From: Pilimelia columellifera
GTDB taxonomy: Bacteria; Actinomycetota; Actinomycetes; Mycobacteriales; Micromonosporaceae
DNA length: 64,000 nucleotides
Assembly (NCBI RefSeq): GCF_039532605.1
Contig: NZ_BAAARY010000002.1
Coordinates: forward strand, 186,001 to 250,000
Direction of reading: 5' to 3'
Below the pieces are notes generated by a model, which saw nothing but the letters and a program-made list of their open reading frames with translations, searched no databases and was not told where the DNA came from. This document shows positions 17,133 through 25,859 of this stretch, one piece after another (position 1 is the stretch's first letter; each line of letters starts with the position of its first letter). The position numbers and the translations under genes were made by a program.

Positions 17133-17909
17133 ATGACCGCGATGACACAGGCCGTCACCTGGACAGTCGGGCAGGTCGCCCGGGAGTTCGGGGTGACCGT
17201 CCGCACGCTGCACCACTACGACGCGATCGGCCTGCTGACGCCCAGCGACCGCACCCGGGCCGGCTACCGCCGGTACACCGAGCCGGACCTTATCCGGCTG
17301 CGGCACATCGTGCTGTACCGGCGGCTCGACTTCTCCCTCGACGAGGTCGCCGAGCTGCTGGCCGCCCCCGACACGGTGGGCGAGCACCTGCGGCGTCAAC
17401 GTGACGCGGTCACATCCCGGCTGGACGAGCTGGCCCAGCTCGTGACAGCCCTCGACCGAGCGATCGCAGCGGAGGAACACGGCATGAAGCTGACCAAAGA
17501 GGAACAGCGGGAACTGTTCGGCGACCAGTTCGAGGAGTACGCGGCCGAAGCCGCCGAGCGGTGGGGCGACAGCCCGCTGTACGCGCAGTCGCAGAAGAAG
17601 GCCGCCCAGTACACCAGGCAGGACTGGGAACGCATCAAGGCCGATGGCGACGTGGTGAACGCCGCGTTCGTCGACGCCATGCGGGATGGCTCGCCGGCCA
17701 CCAGCGAACGGGCGATGGACGCCGCCGAGGCGCACCGGGCGCACACCACCCGCTGGTTCTACGACTGCTCGTTGGAGATCCACGAGAATCTGGCCGACAT
17801 GTACATGGCTGACGAGCGGTTCACGGCGTACTACGACCAGCTGGCGCCCGGCCTGACCGCGTACGTGCGTGCGGCCATCCACGCCAACGCCGCCCGCCGA
17901 CGGCGTTAG
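17133..17909 (+). CDS. tipA: TipAL-like MerR family regulator with TipAS antibiotic-binding domain
   Basis: 258 residues, ATG at 17133 (another at 17142). Residues about 6-75 are a MerR winged helix (TVGQVAREFGVTVRTLHHYDAIGLL, RTRAGYRRYTEPDLIRLRHI), followed by a dimerisation helix. Residues about 118-258 are a TipAS domain, a globin-like fold that captures thiopeptides and other hydrophobic drugs; the cysteine in RWFYDCSLEIHE lies where TipAS uses Cys214 for covalent capture. The promoter upstream carries the matching operator, so autoregulation is expected. An internal start may give free TipAS. Confidence 0.9.
   Translation: MTAMTQAVTWTVGQVAREFGVTVRTLHHYDAIGLLTPSDRTRAGYRRYTEPDLIRLRHIVLYRRLDFSLDEVAELLAAPDTVGEHLRRQRDAVTSRLDELAQLVTALDRAIAAEEHGMKLTKEEQRELFGDQFEEYAAEAAERWGDSPLYAQSQKKAAQYTRQDWERIKADGDVVNAAFVDAMRDGSPATSERAMDAAEAHRAHTTRWFYDCSLEIHENLADMYMADERFTAYYDQLAPGLTAYVRAAIHANAARRRR
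17471..17486 (+). promoter_or_regulatory. Internal ribosome binding site and ATG for a TipAS-like short form
   Basis: Within tipA, GGAGGA (17471-17476) precedes an in-frame ATG at 17484 by 7 bases, beginning MKLTKEEQREL exactly at the linker into the TipAS domain. In Streptomyces, TipAS is made from such an internal start. The expected product is 141 residues. Confidence 0.65.
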
Positions 17910-17972
17910 CAACGGCGCGGGGCAGCGCCACGGCCGGACGGTGAGCCGGTTTGTTCGGCTAGGGTGGCCGGC

Positions 17973-18683
17973 GTGGAAGCGACCGAGATCCGGAAACTGG
18001 CCGCCCTGGAGGACACCCACTGGTGGTACCGGGAGCGCCGGGCCCTGCTGGCCCGGGATCTGCGCCGGATCGCCCGCTCGGGTCAGCGCCCCGGGGCGGC
18101 GCTTGACATCGGCGCGGCCGGCGGCGGCAACACCCGGGTGCTACGGGCGCACGGTTGGCGTCCGGTCGCGTTGGAGTACAGCGAGGACGGTGCGCAGGTG
18201 GCCCGCGAGCGTGGCCTGAACGTCATCCGCGCGGACGCCCGCGCCCTGCCGCTGCCGTCGGCGAGCCTGGACCTGGTGGTGGCCTTCGACATCCTGGAGC
18301 ACATCGAACAGGACGACCAGGCGGCGGCGGAGATCACGCGGGTGCTACGTCCGGGCGCCAACGCGCTCATCGCCGTGCCGTGCGACATGCGGCTGTGGTC
18401 GGCCCACGACGAGGCGGTCGGGCATGTGCGCCGGTACGACCGGGCTGGTCTGCTCGAACTGGTGGTGCGGGCGGGTCTGGTGGTGGACTCCCTGTGGAGC
18501 TGGAACGTCGTGCTGCGGCCGGTGGCCGCCTGGCGCCGGCGCAGGTCCACCGGCAGCGACCTCGACGCTCTGGCCGCGGTCGTCAACCTGGGTCTGTCCA
18601 CAATCATCACGGCCGAGCGGTACCTGCCGGTGCGCGCGCTGCCCGGGGTGTCGCTCATGCTGCGCGCCCACCGACCTGCCTGA
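17973..18683 (+). CDS. Class I SAM-dependent methyltransferase
   Basis: 236 residues from the GTG at 17973; GTG 17964 is an alternative adding three residues. The SAM motif I is ALDIGAAGGGNTRVL, with VALEYSEDGAQVARERG (motif post-I), DLVVAFDILEHIEQDD (motif II) and ITRVLRPGANALIAVP (motif III). The N-terminal HWWYRERRALLARDL is common in methyltransferases near glycan and lipid-carrier genes. The GT-C-like membrane gene converges on it 47 bp away. Substrate unknown. Confidence 0.82.
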   Translation: MEATEIRKLAALEDTHWWYRERRALLARDLRRIARSGQRPGAALDIGAAGGGNTRVLRAHGWRPVALEYSEDGAQVARERGLNVIRADARALPLPSASLDLVVAFDILEHIEQDDQAAAEITRVLRPGANALIAVPCDMRLWSAHDEAVGHVRRYDRAGLLELVVRAGLVVDSLWSWNVVLRPVAAWRRRRSTGSDLDALAAVVNLGLSTIITAERYLPVRALPGVSLMLRAHRPA

Positions 18684-18730
18684 CCGCCACCCGACCCAGC
18701 AGAACACGACGCCGGGAGGCGGGCGCGGCG

Positions 18731-20956
18731 CTATTCGCGCAGCCGGTAGACCGCGGCGCGGCCATTCTGGTAGCTGAGGTCAGCCAACGCCGCGAGCGCC
18801 GCTGACTCGCGTCCCGCCTGCCGGTCCACGACCAGCCAACGCACGCCGTGCCGGTCGCGCAGGGCGGTCAGTCCCTGGGCGGTGGGGGCGGTGAAGGCCG
18901 CCTCGTTGGCGCCGAACAGCGCCTGGTCCCAGAACGGCCCGTACGGGCTCGTTCCCAACGAAACGGCCCGGGGAGCGAACGCCCAACCTTCGATGAGGAC
19001 GGTGCGCTCGGCGTAGGCGCTGAGCCAGAACGACCGGGCGTCGCAGTGACCCTCGACGATCTCCCGGCAGTGCGCGTTGGTGGCGACGATGTCGTCGGGC
19101 CGGCTGTGCCGGTGGACGTGCCGGGCGGCGTCGACGAGGGTTCTCGGCATCGGCACGTTGACGTACGCGCCGCCGTTGGGGCTGGCCCGGTTGGCGGCGG
19201 CGTCCATCGGCAGTCCCGGGGCGCCGGCGACGAGCGCGAGGGTCAGCGCGGCGAGGCCAAGCCGGCGGCGCAGCAGCGGGCCTGGCCCGCAGGCCAGGCG
19301 CCAGCCGAGGAACGCGACCGCGGCGACGACCGTCAACAGCGCCGCCCACAGCAGCAGCGGCAGCAGCGGGCGGTGCGCCGGCGGGGCGACGGATCCGGCG
19401 GGCCCGGCCAGGAACTGGGCGGCGACGAGAGCGAACCCGACGGCGGCCGCGCCGACCGCCCACCGCCAGCGGGCGGCGCGGGTGAGGGCTGAGCGTTCCC
19501 AGAGCTCGACGTACCCCCAGGCGGAGAGCATCACCCCGAACGCGAATGCGGCGCGCAGGAAATACTGGTTGCTGCTGCCGGGGTGCCCGAGCGCCAGGTA
19601 GACGGCTGGTCCGGCGAGCGCCCCGCCGGCCAGGAACGCCTGGTCGGGGTCGAGCCGGCCACGGCGACTCCACAGCAGGGGCGCGATACCGGCCAGCCGG
19701 AGCTGCATGTTGAGCGCGAACGCCACCGTCACGGCCACCCAGCCGAGGGCGGCGCCCGGCTCGACGTACGGGCGCAGCCCGGAGAACGGGTCGACGACGA
19801 CGCCATGACTCTCGAAGTTGAACAGCACGACGGTGGCGAATGCCTGGGCTGCCACGGCGGCCCCGAACAGCGCCCACGCCGGGCGGGCGGGACGACGACG
19901 CCACAGGCAGACGAGCACGGCGAACGCGGCGGCGCCGGCGACGACGGGCGCCGAGCTGGCCTTGGCCCCGGTGGAGGCGAGCAGCAGCAACGCCAGCAGA
20001 GCCCAGCCGCCGCGCCCGAACGGCGGCGGCGCGTCGCCGTCGGTCGGTCCACGCAGCAGGCCGGCTGCGGTGGCGATCAGCGGCAGGAGCAGCACCCAGC
20101 TGTACGTCATCGACGGGCTGCCCCAGACGATGAAGGTGGCCTGGGTGCCGAACAGCTGCCGGACGCCGTTCTCGAACCCGAACTCCCCGATGGCGAACAT
20201 GAGCGCCGCGGCGAGCGCCCCTGCGTACGGGCGTGCGCTGATCCGCCATCCGGTGACGGCCGCCGCCAGCGCCGCCAGCGCGCACAGCGCCGGCACCGCG
20301 AGCCGGAAGAACACTGTGGGCAGATCGACCCCGCTGATGAGGCTGGCGGCGGCCATGTGGGCGAACCCGAACCAGTGGTAGCGCAGCGGCTCGCCGGCGG
20401 CCTGCGGCACGTCCAGCGGGAAGCTGTGGGTGGCCTCCCCCGCCAGCGAGAGTTGGAAGGCCAGGTCGATGTACTGCTGCTGGCTGTCGTCGCCGGGCAG
20501 GACCGGGTTACGGAACAGGAACGACTCGCTCAGATACCAGGCGAAGCCGACGATCACGGCGCTGACGGACCAGGACCAGCCGCGCGGCGCGGCGGTGGGG
20601 TAGGTGGGCCGCCAGTGCCGGCGCAGCCGCGGCGCGGCCAGGAACGGGGCGATCACCAGCACCGGCCACAGCCACAGCCACCGTTGGGCGCCCGCGAGGG
20701 AGAACAATGCCCAGGCGGGCAGCTCCAACGCCAGGCCGACGATGGCCCCGTAGGTCAGGTCTTCGACCAGAGTGTGCGGTCGTCGGCGCAGAGCCCGGAA
20801 TACCAGCGTTCCGGGCAGGAGCACCGCGAGGAGACCGTATGCGGCGTAGGCGGCCAGCGCGGCCGGCGGGGCGCCGGCGGCCAGCAGCAGCGCGCCGACC
20901 GCGGCGACGGTTACGACAGCCGGCGCCCACGCGCGCGCCGCGTCCTGGGGTTTCAC
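18731..20956 (-). CDS. Multi-spanning membrane protein, GT-C glycosyltransferase-like
   Basis: 741 residues from the GTG at 20956 (MKPQDAARAWAP), where the first membrane helix begins. About 12-14 hydrophobic helices cover the first 570 residues, and a soluble domain of about 150 residues forms the C-terminus. The first large extracytoplasmic loop has PGDDSQQQYIDLAFQLSLAG, an acidic pair placed like the catalytic loop of GT-C enzymes, and LRYHWFGFAHMAAASL follows. This suggests a polyprenyl-phosphate-sugar-dependent glycosyltransferase acting outside the cell, but the exact family is not recognised. Confidence 0.6.
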   Translation of the reverse strand: MKPQDAARAWAPAVVTVAAVGALLLAAGAPPAALAAYAAYGLLAVLLPGTLVFRALRRRPHTLVEDLTYGAIVGLALELPAWALFSLAGAQRWLWLWPVLVIAPFLAAPRLRRHWRPTYPTAAPRGWSWSVSAVIVGFAWYLSESFLFRNPVLPGDDSQQQYIDLAFQLSLAGEATHSFPLDVPQAAGEPLRYHWFGFAHMAAASLISGVDLPTVFFRLAVPALCALAALAAAVTGWRISARPYAGALAAALMFAIGEFGFENGVRQLFGTQATFIVWGSPSMTYSWVLLLPLIATAAGLLRGPTDGDAPPPFGRGGWALLALLLLASTGAKASSAPVVAGAAAFAVLVCLWRRRPARPAWALFGAAVAAQAFATVVLFNFESHGVVVDPFSGLRPYVEPGAALGWVAVTVAFALNMQLRLAGIAPLLWSRRGRLDPDQAFLAGGALAGPAVYLALGHPGSSNQYFLRAAFAFGVMLSAWGYVELWERSALTRAARWRWAVGAAAVGFALVAAQFLAGPAGSVAPPAHRPLLPLLLWAALLTVVAAVAFLGWRLACGPGPLLRRRLGLAALTLALVAGAPGLPMDAAANRASPNGGAYVNVPMPRTLVDAARHVHRHSRPDDIVATNAHCREIVEGHCDARSFWLSAYAERTVLIEGWAFAPRAVSLGTSPYGPFWDQALFGANEAAFTAPTAQGLTALRDRHGVRWLVVDRQAGRESAALAALADLSYQNGRAAVYRLRE

Positions 20957-21003
20957 CCGCGGCACGCTACCAGCGGGCCCGTCCCGGCGGACGTGACGCC
21001 GCC

Positions 21004-22701
21004 TCAGCACACGCCCCGTGCCAGCGGCCCGACCTGAACCGGCGCCCGGCCGGTGGGGCGGAGCCGTCCGACCAGGACCGCCGCCAACGCGGCCATGGCC
21101 AACGGCGTGGACGAGTAGGTGGCCAGCAGCACCGGCGAACGGGCCGACGCCAGCACGTACGGGGTGTCCATGGCGACCGTGACGTGGGCGTCGCTTCGCA
21201 GGTCGGCGGCGGTGTCGCCGTAGCCGACGAGGTGGACGACGATGCCACCGGAGTCGGTGACGGTGGCGCCGGTGGCGCGTAGCTCGGTGATGAGGCGGTC
21301 CCGTGCGGCCTCCCGGCCTTTGGCGGCGGTGACCGTGACCGGCCCGCGGATCGGCGACCCGCAGGGGCCGCGCAGGGCGGTGACGGCCGCCCGGTCCAGC
21401 GCGGCCACGGCCCGCTGGTGGGCGACGGCGCCGAGCACGTCCATCCCTGGTTGGGGCCGTCCGGTCAGTCGTCGCTTCAGCTCAAGGATCCGGCCGACGG
21501 CCTGGACGAGCCGAGGTCGGGGCAACCGCCCGTCACCCAACGCGGCGAGCAGGGCGGCGTGGACGGCGGGCAGTTGGTCGGGCATGAGCAGCAGGTCGTT
21601 GCCGGCCAGCAGGGCGCGCAGCGCGGCCTCCGGGGCGGGCCACCGCTGGGCGGGGGCCATGTTGAGGGCGTCGGTGACGACGACGCCGGTGAAGCCGAGC
21701 TGCTCGCGCAGCAGGCCGTTGAGGACCTTCGACGAGAACGAGGCCGGAACGCCCGGATCGACGGCCCGGACGTCGAGGTGGCCGGACATGACCGCCCACG
21801 CCTGTGCCCGGAGCCCGGCGACGAACGGGGGGAGGTCGTCGCGGGCCAGTTCGGCCCGGGTCTGCGCCAGCCGGGGCAGCCGGTGGTGACTGTCGGCGAC
21901 GGTGTGCCCGTGCCCGGGAAAGTGTTTGACGACGGCGGCCACCCCCGCGGCCTGAAGCCCCTGCACGGCGGCCCCGACCTGTTGGGCGACCGCAGCGGGC
22001 TCAGCGCCGTAGGAACGGGACCCGATCGCCCCGCCGGGCCCGTCGCCGAGCACGTCGGCGACGGGCGCGAAGTCCATGTTGACGCCCAACGCCGACAGTT
22101 CGACGCCCGCGGCCCGCCAGGCGTCGCGGGTCAGCGCCGGGTTGGCGGCAGCGCCGAACGCCATCGCCGACGGCAGCGCGGTCACCTTGTCCTCGATCCG
22201 CCGGACCACGCCGTACTCCTGGTCCACGCCGACCAGCAGCGGCGCCCGGGCGGGCAGTTGGCCGGCGGCTGCCTGGAGGCCCCGGGTCAGCTCGCGTACC
22301 TGCGGGGCACTGTCGACGTTGCTGGTGGGTTGGCTGGCGGCGGTGGGGTCGTCGGCGGAGAATCCGACCAGGATGAGACCACCGAGCCGGTACCTGGCGA
22401 TCATTTGCGCGGGCGTGTCCACGCCCGCGAGCCGCTGGTTGCCGGCGACCGAGCCGGCGCTCACCGCGGTGGCGGACGAGCCGTAGGCGTAGGGCATGAG
22501 CACTTGGCCGACGAGGTCGGCGTCGCTGAACCGGTCCAGACCCGGCAGACTCACCGACGGCGCCGGTGGCGGCGCCGAGGGGGCGGCGCCTTGGGGGTCC
22601 GCCAGCCGGGACTCGGCGACGGAGCAGCTGGCCAGAGCAGCGACGAGAGCCAGCGCGGTCAGCGGTCGCAGGCGCCGGAGCCGGCCGCCGATGTCCATCA
22701 T
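21004..22701 (-). CDS. Glycoside hydrolase family 3, NagZ-like beta-N-acetylhexosaminidase lipoprotein
   Basis: 565 residues from the ATG at 22701 (or 22698). The signal peptide LTALALVAALASC ends in a lipobox (LASC), so it should be anchored outside the membrane rather than cytoplasmic like E. coli NagZ. GH3 landmarks are LLVGVDQEYGVVRRI, the NagZ-specific acid/base loop KHFPGHGHTVADSHH, and the nucleophile Asp in VVVTDALNMAP. A C-terminal domain of about 190 residues follows. The likely role is removal of GlcNAc from cell-wall fragments. It is downstream of DUF3145 on the same strand. Confidence 0.87.
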   Translation of the reverse strand: MMDIGGRLRRLRPLTALALVAALASCSVAESRLADPQGAAPSAPPPAPSVSLPGLDRFSDADLVGQVLMPYAYGSSATAVSAGSVAGNQRLAGVDTPAQMIARYRLGGLILVGFSADDPTAASQPTSNVDSAPQVRELTRGLQAAAGQLPARAPLLVGVDQEYGVVRRIEDKVTALPSAMAFGAAANPALTRDAWRAAGVELSALGVNMDFAPVADVLGDGPGGAIGSRSYGAEPAAVAQQVGAAVQGLQAAGVAAVVKHFPGHGHTVADSHHRLPRLAQTRAELARDDLPPFVAGLRAQAWAVMSGHLDVRAVDPGVPASFSSKVLNGLLREQLGFTGVVVTDALNMAPAQRWPAPEAALRALLAGNDLLLMPDQLPAVHAALLAALGDGRLPRPRLVQAVGRILELKRRLTGRPQPGMDVLGAVAHQRAVAALDRAAVTALRGPCGSPIRGPVTVTAAKGREAARDRLITELRATGATVTDSGGIVVHLVGYGDTAADLRSDAHVTVAMDTPYVLASARSPVLLATYSSTPLAMAALAAVLVGRLRPTGRAPVQVGPLARGVC

Positions 22702-22764
22702 GGCGCCGACGGTACCGGAGCGTCGGCCCGGCGCCTGGTCGACAGATCGTCGACGATGGGGCAC

Positions 22765-23256
22765 TCAGCCGACCTGGGTGAGCAGGGTCACCGGGGCGCC
22801 GTCGCCGGCCAGCCGGTAGGGCTCCAGCTCGGCGTCCCAGGCCACCCCGAGCGCCCGTTCCAGGGCGTGGGCGAGCCCCTCGGGACCCCGGACGCCGGCC
22901 ATCAATGCGTGGATGCGGTGCTCGCTGAGCTGGATGTCTCCGGCCGCGCCGGTGACGCCGTGGAACAGGCCGCGGCCCGGCACGTGCATGAAGCGCTCGC
23001 CGTCGCAGCCGGGGCTGGGCTCCTCGACGACCTCGAAACGGATCATGGGCCACTGCCGGAGGGCAGCGGCCAACGCCGCGCCGGTGCCCGGGCGGCCGGT
23101 CCAGTCGCACTCGGCCCGCCTGGCCGACGGGTCGGCCGGCTGGGCGGACCAGCGCAGGTTCACCGGGGTGTCGAGGACACGCCCGATGGCCCACTCGACG
23201 TGCGGACCGACGGCGAGCGGGCTGGAGTGCACGTAGACAACGCCACGCGTGGACAC
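22765..23256 (-). CDS. DUF3145 family protein
   Basis: 163 residues from the GTG at 23256, chosen because AGGAGGT lies 5-6 bases upstream and the family starts STRGVVYVHSSPLAVGPHVEWA. Conserved Trp-rich stretches (NLRWSAQP, ECDWTGRPGTG, GVAWDAELEPYR) and the ending LLTQVG identify the actinobacterial DUF3145 family. Function is unknown; no membrane segment or catalytic motif is visible. Length is normal. Confidence 0.88.
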   Translation of the reverse strand: MSTRGVVYVHSSPLAVGPHVEWAIGRVLDTPVNLRWSAQPADPSARRAECDWTGRPGTGAALAAALRQWPMIRFEVVEEPSPGCDGERFMHVPGRGLFHGVTGAAGDIQLSEHRIHALMAGVRGPEGLAHALERALGVAWDAELEPYRLAGDGAPVTLLTQVG

Positions 23257-23503
23257 CGGTGACCTCCTGGAGACGAGGTGCGTCTTCCCCAACGACCTCG
23301 GCGCCCGGCGTGTCGACAGCTGGCGAAAGTCCCTTGACGGCCGCTGCCGGCGTCCCATGGAGCGTTACCATGATGACGCCTGAGGCCGTTGGGGCGCCAG
23401 GGAACTGCGAAATCCGACTCCTCCGACCGCGCTGTCGGAGGCAGGCGACGCGGTCGTGTAAGGTTCGGCGTCAAGCTTCGTACGTTCCCAAGGAGTGCCT
23501 CCC

Positions 23504-23833
23504 GTGGCGAGCAACACCTCGAAGACCGCCCGCGCATCCGTCCGCGCCGGCCAGGCCGGCCAGGGTGGCGCACTGAGCGTGCTTGGTGAGTTCAAGTACG
23601 TCATTCCGCTCAATGGCGGCAAGCACGCATACGTGCGTAACCTCACCAACGGCAAGACGACCCATCTGTCGACCAGCTCGGACGCCTTCGTCGAGGAGAT
23701 CCGGGTTCTGGCCGTCGCTGGGCACGGGCCGAAGATCCGGGTCGAGCTGGCGTCGCTGGCCGAGACCCACCCGAACGACGCCTGGGACGCCACCGAGGCC
23801 CGACTTGTCGAGGCCGGTGTCTTCGAGAGCTGA
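23504..23833 (+). CDS. Hypothetical protein, about 110 residues
   Basis: 109 residues from the GTG at 23504, favoured by AGGAG at 23491-23495. It opens with a short polar, Ala/Ser-rich segment, then a compact beta-rich part (LSVLGEFKYVIPLNGGKHAYVRNLTNGKT) and an acidic alpha-beta end. No family could be named. It has its own promoter region, facing away from DUF3145, and a strong terminator 14 bp after its stop, so it is a monocistronic, well-delimited gene. Confidence 0.72.
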   Translation: MASNTSKTARASVRAGQAGQGGALSVLGEFKYVIPLNGGKHAYVRNLTNGKTTHLSTSSDAFVEEIRVLAVAGHGPKIRVELASLAETHPNDAWDATEARLVEAGVFES

Positions 23834-23846
23834 TCCACCCGCTGTC

Positions 23847-23885
23847 ACGCATGGGCCGCCACCCGGTTGGGTGCGGCCCATGCGT
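23847..23885 (+). terminator. Strong hairpin after the 23504-23833 gene
   Basis: ACGCATGGGCCGC and CACCC pair with GGGTG and CGGCCCATGCGT around a GGTT loop, with a single unpaired base. The stem of about 16 bp starts 14 bases after the stop codon. No long T run follows, as is common in actinomycetes. Confidence 0.75.
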
Positions 23886-24043
23886 CGTCTGGCATCTCCG
23901 ACCACGCCGCGACGGCGTTAGCCGTCGGGTCAGCTTCACGGACCGAATGGCCCACCGGTACGGCAGTTGCCTTGACAACTAGTCGACGATCACCGTTACT
24001 CACGAGTACACCTTGAGGTAGCGCTTCCCGCTGGAGGTGACCG

Positions 24044-24997
24044 ATGAACCGCCCGCCAACCCCGGACGAGCAGATCACGGTGCGCCTGCGCGACGGCGTC
24101 CGGCTTCATCTGGAAGCCCACGGCCCCACCGACGCCGCGGCCACCGCGGTGCTGCTGCACGGCTGGACGCTCGACCGACGGATCTGGCACCGTCAGGTAA
24201 CCGCCCTGACCGCGAACGCGGCGGCGCCGCTGCGCGTGGTCGCCTACGACGCCCGGGGCCACGGCCGCTCCTCGCCGACGAACCGGCGCGCCGCGACGCT
24301 GGAGCAACTCGGCGACGACCTGGCCGAGGTCATCCAGACGGTGGCGGGCGAAGGCCCGATGGTGCTCGTCGGCCACTCGCTCGGCGGGATGACGATCATG
24401 GAGTATGCGGCGGCTCACCGGGCGGCCTTCGACGCCACCGTCGGCGGCGTGGTCATGGTGTCCACCACGGCTGAGGGTCACACGCACACCGAGTACGGGC
24501 TGCCGCATCCGCTGTCGCGGATCGTCCGGGCGATCGAGCTGTCCAGCACGTACGTCATGGCCCGGTGCGGGGATGTGCGCCCGCACCGCCCCCTCATGCA
24601 GGCGCTGCGCCCCGGTATCCGGTGGCTGATGTTCGGCGACCGGTATGACCCCGACGACCTGCACCTGGCCTGCGCTGCGGTGGCCGGGTCGTCGCTGCGC
24701 TCGATCGGGGGGTTCCGCGCCTCGCTGGGCACCCAGCACCGCCTGGACACCCTGCGCGGCCTGCCCGGCCTGCCAGCGGCGGTGCTCGTCGGGGACCAGG
24801 ACCGGATCACCCCGCCCACCTGCGCCCAGGGCATCGCGAACGCCCTGGCCGGGACCCGGCTGGTGACCTGCCCCGGGGCCGGCCACATGCTCATGTTGGA
24901 GCGCCCGGACGCGGTCAGCGACGTCATCATGGACGTCGCGCTCGCCGCCCTCGCGACCGGCGCCGGCGGCGCGAGCCAGGCGCCGTTCGCGGCGTGA
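24044..24997 (+). CDS. Alpha/beta hydrolase
   Basis: 317 residues, ATG at 24044 with GGAGGTGA before it. The oxyanion region is LLHGWTLDRRIWHRQV, the nucleophile elbow is VGHSLGGMTIMEY, the acid strand is VLVGDQDRITPP and the catalytic histidine is in GAGHMLMLERPD. YDARGHGRS is the usual pre-lid strand. The lid region (about residues 150-215) is long, suggesting a bulky ester or lactone substrate, but none can be named. Confidence 0.85.
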   Translation: MNRPPTPDEQITVRLRDGVRLHLEAHGPTDAAATAVLLHGWTLDRRIWHRQVTALTANAAAPLRVVAYDARGHGRSSPTNRRAATLEQLGDDLAEVIQTVAGEGPMVLVGHSLGGMTIMEYAAAHRAAFDATVGGVVMVSTTAEGHTHTEYGLPHPLSRIVRAIELSSTYVMARCGDVRPHRPLMQALRPGIRWLMFGDRYDPDDLHLACAAVAGSSLRSIGGFRASLGTQHRLDTLRGLPGLPAAVLVGDQDRITPPTCAQGIANALAGTRLVTCPGAGHMLMLERPDAVSDVIMDVALAALATGAGGASQAPFAA

Positions 24998-25118
24998 GCC
25001 CGACGCCGACGGGCGCCTGGCGAACCGGATCAGCGCCGACCGATGAGGACCGGCAACGGTGGCGGCGTCGGGTAGGTTCGTGAGGCTCACCCGTCGTCGC
25101 CCCCGTTGAGGTCCCGCC

Positions 25119-25781
25119 GTGCCCGACGTCCAGTCCTGGCTCACCGCCCTGCCAATCCAGGGGCTCTACGCCCTCATCTTCCTGATCATCGGTCTGGAGA
25201 GCATGGGCATCCCGCTGCCCGGCGAGATCGCCCTGGTCAGCGCCTCGCTGCTGGCCGCCGCGGGCAAAGCGGACCCGTTCCTGGTGGCCTCGTTCGCCGC
25301 CGCCGGCGCCATCATCGGCGACTCGATCGGCTACGCCATCGGCCGGCGCGGCGGCCGACCGTTGCTCGAACGTCTCGGCCGTCGCTTTCCCAAGCACCTG
25401 GGGCCGCCGCAGTTGGCGCAGGCCGAACGTCTGTTCGGCCGCTGGGGCGTCTGGGCGGTGTTCTTCGGACGTTTCGTGGCGCTGCTGCGCATCCTGGCCG
25501 GGCCGCTGGCCGGGGCGATGCATGTGCCGTACCGCAAGTTTTTGCTCGCCAACGCCGGCGGGGGCCTGGTCTGGGCGTTCGGCACGGTGTTCGCGCTGTA
25601 CTACCTCGGCCAGGTCGCCCAGCAGTGGCTGAAAGGCTTCTCGTGGGTGGGCCTGGTCGCCGCGGTCGTGGTCGGGCTCGGGACGACGTGGTGGCTCAAG
25701 CGGCGCGCCCACCGCGCCGTCGCCGACGCGGACCAGACGCCCGCCGGGGACGGGTCCGCCGTCGACGCGACCCGTCAGTAG
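25119..25781 (+). CDS. DedA family (VTT domain) membrane protein
   Basis: 220 residues, GTG at 25119. DedA proteins are integral membrane proteins, some of which flip undecaprenyl phosphate or phospholipids. The family signature is LESMGIPLPGEIALVSAS near the N-terminus; the conserved FGRFVALLRILAGPLAGAMHVPYRKFLLANAGGG region is split in use as the re-entrant loop with its arginines. Four to five membrane segments are visible, and the C-terminus is polar. Confidence 0.88.
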   Translation: MPDVQSWLTALPIQGLYALIFLIIGLESMGIPLPGEIALVSASLLAAAGKADPFLVASFAAAGAIIGDSIGYAIGRRGGRPLLERLGRRFPKHLGPPQLAQAERLFGRWGVWAVFFGRFVALLRILAGPLAGAMHVPYRKFLLANAGGGLVWAFGTVFALYYLGQVAQQWLKGFSWVGLVAAVVVGLGTTWWLKRRAHRAVADADQTPAGDGSAVDATRQ

Positions 25782-25859
25782 CGTCCGGCGCTCACCCGCC
25801 CCGGAACGGATGAGTAGAGTCGCCAGACACGCCCTGCCCGCTCACGCCCCAGGAGATCA

